This document shows, in pieces, positions 1 to 5,178 of a DNA stretch of 5,178 nt (within the stretch, counting starts at the first letter, position 1; each line of letters starts with the position of its first letter). Both the position numbers and the translations under genes were made by a program. The stretch spans positions 1 to 5,178 of the forward strand of contig JBCCFC010001009.1 of NCBI GenBank assembly GCA_039029935.1, read 5' to 3'. The notes below the pieces were generated by a model. It saw only the letters and a program-made list of their open reading frames with translations. It was not told the DNA's origin and did no database searches. Source of the stretch: G039029935 sp039029935. GTDB lineage: Bacteria; Chloroflexota; Anaerolineae; Caldilineales; Caldilineaceae.

Positions 1-56
1 GATTTGACATAATGAGGTTATAGATTTATTCCCCAATAGTTGAGGCAAAACCTTCA

Positions 57-95
57 GGCGGTGACGGTATATACAAACGATTTCCCATCACCGCC
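57..95 (-). terminator. Possible terminator stem-loop after the Rpn-type gene
   Basis: Positions 57-67 and 85-95 pair as an 11-bp GC-rich stem with one G.U wobble and a 17-base loop. Read on the minus strand, the stem starts about 49 bases past the stop codon at 144-146. It is followed after a few bases by only four T, so it is a weak candidate for intrinsic termination. No open reading frame of note lies in 1-143, and nothing else there is convincing. Confidence 0.35.
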
Positions 96-143
96 CAAAG
101 GTGGGATTACATGTGTCAAATAATGAATGATGTCTACATACAA

Positions 144-455
144 TCACGACTCATTTTTGACTGGCATATGATCGAAAATATGAACAGCCTCTGTGATATC
201 CATGACATGATTAATGAGTTGTTTGAGTTCGTCTTCATCTTCGATGGTTTGTAAACGAATCTGAATCGTCAGATCCAAGTATTCTTCGATCTCAAAGCGA
301 TGATGCAATAGTTGCAAAATCGTTTGACGACGCGTTTCCAAAACTTTTTCAATCGCTGCCTGACGCTCTTGTTCAACGAGCTCTATGCCTTGTTTAACAC
401 CATCAATGATGCCTCGGTCGTAACCTTTTCGTTCGATATCCATCATATACATCAT
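144..455 (-). CDS. Possible internal in-frame C-terminal product (RpnS-like)
   Basis: In-frame ATG codons at 455-453 and 452-450 (residues 274 and 275 of the full protein) follow a perfect AGGAGG at 469-464 with 8 bases between. This signal is far better than the one before the full-length start. Initiation here would give a separate 103-residue protein covering the helical C-terminal tail (GYDRGIIDGVKQG and onward) without the nuclease domain. In E. coli, rpn genes make such a small in-frame C-terminal protein, which blocks the toxicity of the long form. The sequence shows the signal; the product is inferred. The AGGAGG also encodes part of a Glu-Glu-Glu run, so it may be a by-product of protein sequence. 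I see no convincing separate promoter: TACAAT at 476-471 has no matching -35. Confidence 0.35.
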   Translation of the reverse strand: MMYMMDIERKGYDRGIIDGVKQGIELVEQERQAAIEKVLETRRQTILQLLHHRFEIEEYLDLTIQIRLQTIEDEDELKQLINHVMDITEAVHIFDHMPVKNES

Positions 456-1274
456 GTTATGTTCCTCCTCAATTGTATCCCACTCAATTTCAAACTTTTC
501 CTGTAATGGTTTTGGCAACGCCATCATCCAGTCAACCAAGCGCACCAGTCGGACAATCTTTTCGTCCTTGATACCACGTTTATACAACTCACGCACCATC
601 CACACTTTCCAGCGTAGACGTTCCTCATGGTCATCTCGTGTATCCATCGTTTTGAGATTCGCCATCGTCACCACAGCAAATGGATTGGGATTCTTTTCCA
701 ATTCGGCCCATTTGCTTTTGTAATCGAGCAGTTTCTTGGTCAGAAATTCAAATTCGACTCGACAGCCCCACTGTTCTGTTTTGTATATGGTGGGCTTCCA
801 GCTAGGATCATCATCGGTCAAGATGGCAATCGACACAACAGGAATGCGGTATTTATCATAAATACGGTAATGATAAATATACATGCGCTCTTCAAAATTG
901 GTTTCACGTGCCCCTTGTATTTCGATGTGATTTAATACATGCAACGGGTCGCCGTCTGTGGTCCAGACTCGTACCAGTTTGTCGGCATAACGACGGCCAG
1001 TGGTCGCATCCCCCGCAATCTGCTGAAATTCTTTGTCCAAAAACTCAGGCTGCTTGGTCCAATCAATAAAATCATACAGTTCGGGGACGTAGAATAGGAT
1101 AAACTCTTCAAAGTCCTCAAGACTTTCTTTCCAAGGGCTATCATAATCGGCCTTCAATACATCCTTTTTGACATCCTCGCCAGCGGTGTCAGTATCCTCA
1201 TTGACCGATTCCTCCGATTTTCTCAATGCATCAGTAGCCTGTTCGGTTGAATCAGTTTGATGTTTGTTTGTCAT
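144..1274 (-). CDS. Rpn-family PD-(D/E)XK nuclease / putative transposase-like protein
   Basis: A 376-residue protein of the Rpn (recombination-promoting nuclease) group, whose E. coli members are DNA endonucleases linked to recombination and anti-phage toxicity. After a polar, acidic N-terminus of about 40 residues comes the family block DSPWKE (residues 45-50). Next are FLDKEFQQ (78-85), ADKLVRVW (97-104) with candidate catalytic D98, and HIEIQG (116-121) supplying the E-x-Q half of the PD-(D/E)XK site (E118, Q120). YHYRIYDKY (134-142) and WGCRVEFEF (169-177) are also typical. The C-terminal third is charged and helical. I chose ATG 1274: the frame runs open to 1391, but the family similarity starts later and both promoters lie in that extension. 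Its ribosome site (GGAAAAAA) is poor. No transposon ends are evident. Family assignment is firm; the biological role (mobile, defence or housekeeping) is open. Confidence 0.85.
   Translation of the reverse strand: MTNKHQTDSTEQATDALRKSEESVNEDTDTAGEDVKKDVLKADYDSPWKESLEDFEEFILFYVPELYDFIDWTKQPEFLDKEFQQIAGDATTGRRYADKLVRVWTTDGDPLHVLNHIEIQGARETNFEERMYIYHYRIYDKYRIPVVSIAILTDDDPSWKPTIYKTEQWGCRVEFEFLTKKLLDYKSKWAELEKNPNPFAVVTMANLKTMDTRDDHEERLRWKVWMVRELYKRGIKDEKIVRLVRLVDWMMALPKPLQEKFEIEWDTIEEEHNMMYMMDIERKGYDRGIIDGVKQGIELVEQERQAAIEKVLETRRQTILQLLHHRFEIEEYLDLTIQIRLQTIEDEDELKQLINHVMDITEAVHIFDHMPVKNES
464..469 (-). promoter_or_regulatory. Internal consensus Shine-Dalgarno inside the Rpn gene
   Basis: The minus strand reads AGGAGG, a full match to the anti-Shine-Dalgarno core, 8 bases before an in-frame ATG at 455. 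It sits in the Glu-Glu-Glu codons (GAG GAG GAA) of the Rpn-type protein. Among the sites examined in this window it is the best match to the consensus, and it would drive internal initiation if the mRNA is accessible. Confidence 0.45.
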
Positions 1275-1331
1275 TTTTTTCCACACCATCCGTTGTTTAC
1301 TATTATAAATGATGAAATTGGTTTGATAGGT

Positions 1332-1360
1332 AGAATAGTACATGTTTTCTTTCATGTCAA
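1332..1360 (-). promoter_or_regulatory. Candidate sigma-70 promoter for the Rpn-type gene
   Basis: On the minus strand TTGACA (1360-1355) is followed after 17 bases by TATTCT (1337-1332), which matches 4 of 6 bases of the -10 consensus. Transcription would begin near 1325, leaving a leader of about 50 bases before ATG 1274. A second possible -10, a perfect TATAAT at 1307-1302, has no recognisable -35 at 16-18 bases. Either position lies downstream of the frame opening at 1391 and so supports the shorter start. Confidence 0.4.
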
Positions 1361-1390
1361 ATACATAGGCTCCAATCATACAGTTTGACA
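1355..1390. repeat. Inverted repeat joining the two divergent -35 boxes
   Basis: TGTCAAA (1355-1361) and TTTGACA (1384-1390) are a perfect 7-bp inverted repeat separated by 22 bases. Each arm contains the TTGACA hexamer of one of the two diverging promoters. The symmetry may just reflect two -35 boxes facing away from each other, or it could be a site for a regulator acting on both genes. Confidence 0.5.
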
Positions 1391-1413
1391 AGACCCGCCC
1401 AACCTGCTATAAA
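1385..1413 (+). promoter_or_regulatory. Strong sigma-70-type promoter for the dehalogenase-sulfatase-P450 genes
   Basis: A perfect -35 box TTGACA (1385-1390) is followed after exactly 17 bases by TATAAA (1408-1413), which matches 5 of 6 bases of the -10 consensus. TGC directly before it forms an extended -10. Transcription should begin at about 1420, giving a leader of about 35 bases with AGGAG at 1444-1448, 6 bases before the ATG at 1455. The signal is good enough to suggest high basal expression unless repressed. Confidence 0.75.
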
Positions 1414-1454
1414 GACCACCATCTTATTCACGTTTTGAGCAGCAGGAGAATATC

Positions 1455-2378
1455 ATGAGCGACGCAACACAAACCATCTCGCCAACCAGTCCATACACAC
1501 TCAAACGAGTGTCTGTGCTTGATAGCGAAATGGCCTACATTGATACGGGGTCAGGCGATGGGTCCGAAAATACCGTCATCTTTCTACATGGCAATCCCAC
1601 CTCATCGTTCCTATGGCGCAACATCATGCCACATCTGGAACCACACGCCCGTTGTCTGGCACCGGACCTAATTGGCATGGGGCAGTCGGGCAAAATCCCA
1701 GCCCAAGATGGCGAGACACCGATGTATCGTTTTGTCGATCACTATCGCTATCTGTCGGCATGGCTGGATGGCGTTGTCCCCGATATGGGTAGAAACATCA
1801 CCTTGGTTGTTCATGACTGGGGATCGGCACTGGGCTTCAACTGGGCCTATCATAATCCAGAGCGCATCAAAGCCATTGCTTATATGGAGGCCATTGTCTG
1901 TCCCGTGTCGTGGGATGATTGGCCGGAACCAGCGCGTGGTCCATTTATGGGGATGCGCTCGGAGAAGGGCGAGGACTTGGTACTCAATCGCAATTTCTTT
2001 ATCGAACGAATTTTGCCCGCCAGCATTATGCGTACACTGACCGATGAGGAGATGAACACCTACCGACAGCCCTATCTGGAGGCAGGTGAATCTCGCCGCC
2101 CGACGTTAACTTGGCCGCGTGAAATTCCATTAGCGGGCGAACCCGCTGATGTCGTCGCCATTGTCGATACCTATAGTAAGTGGTTACAAACGTGTGACAC
2201 CCCCAAACTTTTTATCAACGCCAAACCGGGGACAATCCTGACAGGGCCGCAACGCGAATTCTGTCGCACATGGCCCAACCAAGAGGAGGTTACGGTCAAG
2301 GGGCTGCACTTCATCCAAGAGGATTCACCGCATGAGATTGGTGAGGCAGTGGCTGCGTTGGTACAGAGATTGTCGTAA
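1455..2378 (+). CDS. Haloalkane dehalogenase (alpha/beta-hydrolase, HLD-II type)
   Basis: A 307-residue cytoplasmic alpha/beta-hydrolase of normal length for the DhaA/LinB group, which hydrolyses carbon-halogen bonds to an alcohol plus halide without cofactors. The full set of key residues is visible. HGNPTSS (45-51) carries the halide-binding Asn (N47). VVHDWGSALGF (118-128) has the nucleophile D121 and the second halide-binding residue W122. The acid is E145 in MEAIV after strand 6, the placement typical of subfamily II. GLHFIQEDSP (283-292) has the catalytic base H285. A cap region (about 150-240) separates core halves. There is no signal peptide. The start has AGGAG 6 bases upstream and a strong promoter. 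It is the first gene of the plus-strand group, 133 bases before the sulfatase. Substrate range cannot be read from the sequence. Gene symbol is by family. Confidence 0.93.
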   Translation: MSDATQTISPTSPYTLKRVSVLDSEMAYIDTGSGDGSENTVIFLHGNPTSSFLWRNIMPHLEPHARCLAPDLIGMGQSGKIPAQDGETPMYRFVDHYRYLSAWLDGVVPDMGRNITLVVHDWGSALGFNWAYHNPERIKAIAYMEAIVCPVSWDDWPEPARGPFMGMRSEKGEDLVLNRNFFIERILPASIMRTLTDEEMNTYRQPYLEAGESRRPTLTWPREIPLAGEPADVVAIVDTYSKWLQTCDTPKLFINAKPGTILTGPQREFCRTWPNQEEVTVKGLHFIQEDSPHEIGEAVAALVQRLS

Positions 2379-2382
2379 ATTT

Positions 2383-2436
2383 AGATTGGTCCAATGAAAC
2401 GAAAAAAAGGATTTTTTGATTTCATTGGACCAATCT
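2383..2436. repeat. Perfect 17-bp inverted repeat between dehalogenase and sulfatase genes
   Basis: AGATTGGTCCAATGAAA (2383-2399) is perfectly complementary to 2420-2436, with 20 bases between. Those bases contain an A7 tract (2402-2408) and a T6 tract (2412-2417) that could extend the stem past a small internal mismatch. Each arm holds its own odd-centred palindrome: ATTGGTCCAAT (2385-2395) and ATTGGACCAAT (2424-2434), 39 bases centre to centre. The repeat starts 4 bases after the dehalogenase stop codon. There is no T-run after the right arm, so a standard terminator is not a good fit. An mRNA-stabilising or processing hairpin, a protein-binding site, or a REP/MITE-like element are alternatives. 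Confidence 0.85.
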
Positions 2437-2454
2437 CTCTGTCTCGAAACTCTA

Positions 2455-2468
2455 TTAGAAGTTAGAAG
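2455..2468. repeat. 7-bp tandem duplication TTAGAAG x2
   Basis: TTAGAAG is repeated directly at 2455-2461 and 2462-2468. The second copy runs into the left arm of the following hairpin. The first AGAAGTT (2457-2463) could compete for the end of the right arm (AACTTCT) and give an alternative fold. It could equally be a chance duplication. Confidence 0.6.
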
Positions 2469-2496
2469 TTCGACTTTTGATAAAAGTCGAACTTCT
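2464..2496. repeat. Perfect 15-bp hairpin with 3-base loop just before the sulfatase start
   Basis: AGAAGTTCGACTTTT (2464-2478) is perfectly complementary to 2482-2496 around the loop GAT. The stem ends 6 bases before the sulfatase ribosome site GGAG (2503-2506) and 15 bases before its ATG. Each arm is again a near-palindrome (AAGT-3-ACTT). A stem this stable next to the ribosome site could modulate sulfatase and P450 translation or protect a processed mRNA end. As a terminator it lacks a trailing T-run. Confidence 0.85.
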
Positions 2497-2511
2497 GATG
2501 ATGGAGCCATC

Positions 2512-3987
2512 ATGAAACCACAAAATCTACTCTACATCATCTCAGATGAACACACACCCTCCGTTCTGGGATGCTATGGCAACAGCGTTGTGCAAACCCC
2601 AAATCTCGACCGTCTAGCCGCCAGTGGCACTCGGTTCACCAATGCGTATACGCCCTGCCCGATGTGTGTGCCCACACGTGCCAGCCTTGCCACCGGGCAA
2701 TATGTCCATCAACTACGGACGTGGGGCAGCACACAGCCCTATGATGGCTATCACGCTGGTCTGGGGCACCAAAGTTGGGGGCATCGGCTGCGTGATGTGG
2801 GACATCGAGTCACGTCAATCGGCAAGCTGCATTTTCGGGAATTGCATGAGCGTAATGGCTTTAGCGAGGAGATTCTGCCCATGCATATTGTCAATGGTGT
2901 GGGCTGGGTGAAGGGGTTGCTGCGGGATAAGCTACCCTCCTATGCACGCGAGGCGCGTGAATACGCCGAGCAAATTGGCCCTGGCGAGTCAAGCTATACG
3001 GACTATGATCGCCGGATTACGCGGGCAGCAAAGAGGTGGCTGGAGGAACGCGCCGACGAGAATACAGAAAAGCCTTGGGTGCTATTTCTGTCGTTTGTCT
3101 GCCCACACTATCCGCTCTATGCGCCGGAGGAATTCTATGCCCTCTATGATCCGAAAATCCATCCAAATTTGATTGAGCCACCCTATGCCTATGCACCCGA
3201 CCAGCGTCCCACCCACCCCTTCATGCAGGAATTCTACAACTTCTATCACTACGATCCATACTTCACCGACCAAACCATCGCCATCGCTCGTGCATCCTAC
3301 TATGCGCTCTGTACGTTTTTGGATGATAATATTGGACAGGTGCTGAAGACGCTACAGGAATGTGGATTGGCCGAGGAGACGCGGGTGATTTACACCAGCG
3401 ATCATGGGGATATGCTGGGCAATCATGGACAATGGACCAAGATGTCGATGTATGAAGATTCGGTGGGCATCCCCTTCATTATGAGTGGTGAGGGTATCCC
3501 CAGCGGTGTCGTGATTGACACACCAATTTCGTTGGTAGACAGCTACCCGACCATTGTTGCATCTGTTGGTGAAACGCTCAATCGGCACGATCAACAATTA
3601 CCAGGCGATTCGCTCTTTGATATCATCCAACAACCACATGTTGACCGTGTGGTGTTTAGTGAAATCCATGATGGTCTGTCCAATGGCTTTTACATGATTC
3701 GTATGGGCGATTGGAAATATGTTTATTACATCGGACACCCACCGCAGTTATTTAACATGGTCGATGATCCACGTGAACTAAGTGATTTGGGACAGGACCC
3801 AGATCATGCTCATATTTGCCAACTATGCGAAAGTGAATTACGAAATATTATAGACCCAGAAGCGGCGAATGCACAGGCTCACGCTGACCAAGCACAACGA
3901 TTGGCCGAATTGGGTGGGGTAGAGACAGTATTGACACTGCCTGACACTGACTTTGGGTTTACGCCACTACCAAAAGAGGAGCAATAA
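2512..3987 (+). CDS. Type I sulfatase (formylglycine-dependent, choline-sulfatase-like)
   Basis: A 491-residue sulfatase of the alkaline phosphatase superfamily, expected to hydrolyse a sulfate ester. The N-terminal metal site is SDEH (11-14; D12 and E13 where many members have Asp-Asp). The signature CVPTRASLATG (52-62) has C52 as the residue converted to formylglycine, with R56. GKLHF (104-108) gives K105 and H107, CPHYP (197-201) gives H199, TSDHGD (295-300) gives D297 and H298, and K310 follows in WTKMSMYE. All usual active-site positions are thus filled. No signal peptide is present, so it acts in the cytoplasm on a small imported substrate rather than on outside polymers. ATG 2512 was chosen for its GGAG at 5 bases and the immediate family start. 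The frame opens further at TTG 2416 inside a hairpin, which is unlikely. No maturase is in view. The substrate is unknown; the gene abuts the P450. Confidence 0.9.
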   Translation: MKPQNLLYIISDEHTPSVLGCYGNSVVQTPNLDRLAASGTRFTNAYTPCPMCVPTRASLATGQYVHQLRTWGSTQPYDGYHAGLGHQSWGHRLRDVGHRVTSIGKLHFRELHERNGFSEEILPMHIVNGVGWVKGLLRDKLPSYAREAREYAEQIGPGESSYTDYDRRITRAAKRWLEERADENTEKPWVLFLSFVCPHYPLYAPEEFYALYDPKIHPNLIEPPYAYAPDQRPTHPFMQEFYNFYHYDPYFTDQTIAIARASYYALCTFLDDNIGQVLKTLQECGLAEETRVIYTSDHGDMLGNHGQWTKMSMYEDSVGIPFIMSGEGIPSGVVIDTPISLVDSYPTIVASVGETLNRHDQQLPGDSLFDIIQQPHVDRVVFSEIHDGLSNGFYMIRMGDWKYVYYIGHPPQLFNMVDDPRELSDLGQDPDHAHICQLCESELRNIIDPEAANAQAHADQAQRLAELGGVETVLTLPDTDFGFTPLPKEEQ

Positions 3988-5178
3988 ATGACCGCAAAAT
4001 GTCCAATCCATGAGGGATTTGATCCATTTTCAGACAAGTTTTTGGCAAACCCAATGAATGTGCTGGAAACCGTGCCAGCGGATTCGCCTATCTTTTATGC
4101 ACCCTCTATTGATTATTATGTCGTTACCCGCTATGAAGATATTGCGACTGTCTTTCTCGACCATGACACCTATTCGGCAGCAGCAGCACAGTTACCGTTG
4201 GTTCCGCTCGACCCAACGGCGGTACAAATTCTGCGCGAGGATGGCTACAAGCCGCAGCCGTCAATGGTCAGCCTTGACCCGCCTGCCCATCGGCGGTTGC
4301 GCAACCCGACCGTGCGTGCCTTCACACCACGCCGTGTCCGCGCCATGGAGCCAAAGATTCGTGAAATTGTGGACAATTTACTGAGCGAGATTGATGAAAC
4401 GCAGCCCTTTGATATCGTTTCCGCCCTGGCCTTCCCGCTACCAGCGACCGTCGTCTTTGAATTGCTCGGCATCCCAGAAGAACATTGGATGCAGCTCAAG
4501 GATTGGTGTGGCGACCGTGCCAGCCTGACCTTTGGCCGTCCAGAGCCAGCGGAACAGGTGGAGAACGCCAAGGGGCTGGTGGCCTATCGAAGTTTTCTGC
4601 GTGAATTTGTGGCCGAGAAACAGCGTGTACCCGCCGAGGAGCGTGCGGATGATTTCACGGGCGCACTGCTTGCTATCCATGATGAGGCCCCAGAGAAATT
4701 GGAGATTGGTGAGATTGTGTCGATTCTCTTCTCGCTCACATTGGCTGGACATGAAACCACACACTATCTGATTGGCAACCTGCTTCGGACTCTGCTCACC
4801 GACCGCAACCGCTGGCAAACATTGGTGGATGACCCGACGTTGATTCCCAGTGCGGTGAATGAGACGTTGCGCTATGATACATCCGTGACGGTATGGCGAC
4901 GGATGACAAAACGTGCAACAACATTGGGTGGGGTTGATCTGCCAGAGGGGGCCAAGCTCTATCTGTGGTTGGCAGCGGCAGGGCGTGACACATCTGTCTT
5001 CCCAGAGCCAGAGACATTTGACATGCACAGAGGGAACGCAACCAGCACGTTGACCTTTGGCAAAGGTGTTCACTATTGCTTGGGCGAAGCCTTGGGCCGC
5101 GCGCGCCTGCCGGGTGTTGTGGCGCCGGGCCACCTCGATGGAGCCGCCGACGAAGGCGAGGATCGCACTGAACTGCAC
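3988..5178 (+). CDS. Cytochrome P450, C-terminus lost at the window end
   Basis: A soluble bacterial P450 beginning CPIHEGFDPFSD (5-16). SLDPPAHRRLR (95-105) is the usual C-helix region. AGHETT (253-258) is the oxygen-activating I-helix motif with E256 and T257. ETLR (292-295) is the ExxR pair. FGKGVHYCLG (357-366) is the heme loop with the axial cysteine C364. Its ATG directly follows the sulfatase TAA with no gap, and AGAGGAG (3975-3981) lies inside the sulfatase end, so the two are co-transcribed and probably translationally coupled. Family similarity stops after residue 371 (base 5100): where an L-E-A-R type helix is expected, an unrelated Pro/Gly-rich string reads on to the edge. About 35-45 family residues are missing. 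No ferredoxin or reductase partner is visible. Substrate unknown. Confidence 0.9.
   Translation, partial: MTAKCPIHEGFDPFSDKFLANPMNVLETVPADSPIFYAPSIDYYVVTRYEDIATVFLDHDTYSAAAAQLPLVPLDPTAVQILREDGYKPQPSMVSLDPPAHRRLRNPTVRAFTPRRVRAMEPKIREIVDNLLSEIDETQPFDIVSALAFPLPATVVFELLGIPEEHWMQLKDWCGDRASLTFGRPEPAEQVENAKGLVAYRSFLREFVAEKQRVPAEERADDFTGALLAIHDEAPEKLEIGEIVSILFSLTLAGHETTHYLIGNLLRTLLTDRNRWQTLVDDPTLIPSAVNETLRYDTSVTVWRRMTKRATTLGGVDLPEGAKLYLWLAAAGRDTSVFPEPETFDMHRGNATSTLTFGKGVHYCLGEALGRARLPGVVAPGHLDGAADEGEDRTELH
5101..5178 (-). other. GC-rich, foreign-looking terminal segment with reverse-strand coding character
   Basis: The last 78 bases contain 56 G+C (72%), against 44 of 78 (56%) in the preceding 78. 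In the forward P450 frame they do not resemble a P450. In the reverse frame starting at 5178, 25 of 26 codons end in G or C, and the peptide has a hydrophobic stretch (FSAILAFVGGSIEVA). That is typical of coding DNA from a high-GC genome. I do not recognise the protein. The simplest reading is a chimeric contig end; a true insertion or rearrangement boundary is possible. The junction could lie a few bases on either side of 5100. Confidence 0.5.

Noticed and set aside
4..32. Promoter-like TTGACA with TATTCC 17 bases downstream at the left edge
   Set aside because: The -10 match is poor and no plus-strand gene follows; the next gene is on the minus strand.
312..935. Three overlapping plus-strand open frames opposite the Rpn gene
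   Set aside because: They are antisense shadows of a well-supported gene, lack ribosome sites and have no family features.
1275..1391. Longer N-terminus of the Rpn-type protein starting at 1391
   Set aside because: The 39 extra residues do not look like the family start, no ribosome site precedes 1391, and the extension overlaps both promoters in the divergent region.
2426..2458. Separate promoter for the sulfatase (TTGGAC with TATTAG)
   Set aside because: The -35 matches only three positions and the spacing (21 bases) is too long, so the gene is better explained by read-through from the dehalogenase promoter.
2383..2496. Intrinsic terminators after the dehalogenase gene
   Set aside because: Neither stem is followed by a T-run; the T6 tract lies inside the loop of the first repeat. 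Termination is not excluded, but the structures do not fit the standard form.
2416..2511. Earlier TTG start for the sulfatase
   Set aside because: It begins inside the 17-bp inverted repeat, spans both hairpins, and has no ribosome site. ATG 2512 has GGAG at the right distance and the family sequence begins there.
4438..5100. Long minus-strand open frame opposite the P450
   Set aside because: The plus-strand P450 is clear through 5100, and the reverse reading there has no recognisable protein character. Only the 78 bases beyond 5100 look like reverse-strand coding DNA.

Overview
The window is a bacterial segment of roughly balanced base composition with four genes. One is on the minus strand (144-1274) and three are on the plus strand (1455-2378, 2512-3987 and 3988 to the right edge). 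The minus-strand protein belongs to the Rpn / PD-(D/E)XK 'putative transposase' group. The branch beginning with a D-S-P-W-K-E block is, as far as I recall, abundant in Chloroflexota and Cyanobacteria. The three plus-strand enzymes are common in soil and marine heterotrophs. I therefore suggest a mid-GC environmental bacterium, perhaps Chloroflexota, without strong support. The odd length and the disturbed right end suggest that the window is a whole short contig.

Layout. Positions 1-143 hold no gene, only an 11-pair stem that may terminate the Rpn transcript. The Rpn gene and a haloalkane dehalogenase gene diverge from a 180-base region. That region has a near-consensus plus-strand promoter (TTGACA, 17 bases, TATAAA with an extended -10) and a weaker minus-strand one. 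The two -35 boxes form a 7-bp inverted repeat. After the dehalogenase comes a 133-base gap with two perfect inverted repeats (17-bp and 15-bp arms). A sulfatase follows, and then a cytochrome P450 whose ATG directly abuts the sulfatase stop codon.

How the genes may work together. The plus-strand genes look like one catabolic transcription unit. The hydrolytic dehalogenase turns C-halogen into C-OH, the sulfatase removes an ester sulfate, and the P450 hydroxylates. Together they could process a small molecule that is both halogenated and sulfated. Co-location is the only evidence for a shared substrate.

Most interesting points. (1) Inside the Rpn gene a perfect AGGAGG lies 8 bases before an in-frame ATG. 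It would give a separate 103-residue C-terminal protein, like the intragenic RpnS antitoxins known in E. coli rpn genes. (2) The P450 matches its family through the heme-cysteine motif and then breaks off abruptly at about 5100. The 78-base tail is GC-rich and looks like reverse-strand coding DNA of another genome, so it is probably a chimeric end or an insertion junction. (3) The paired inverted repeats before the sulfatase have arms that are themselves near-palindromes.
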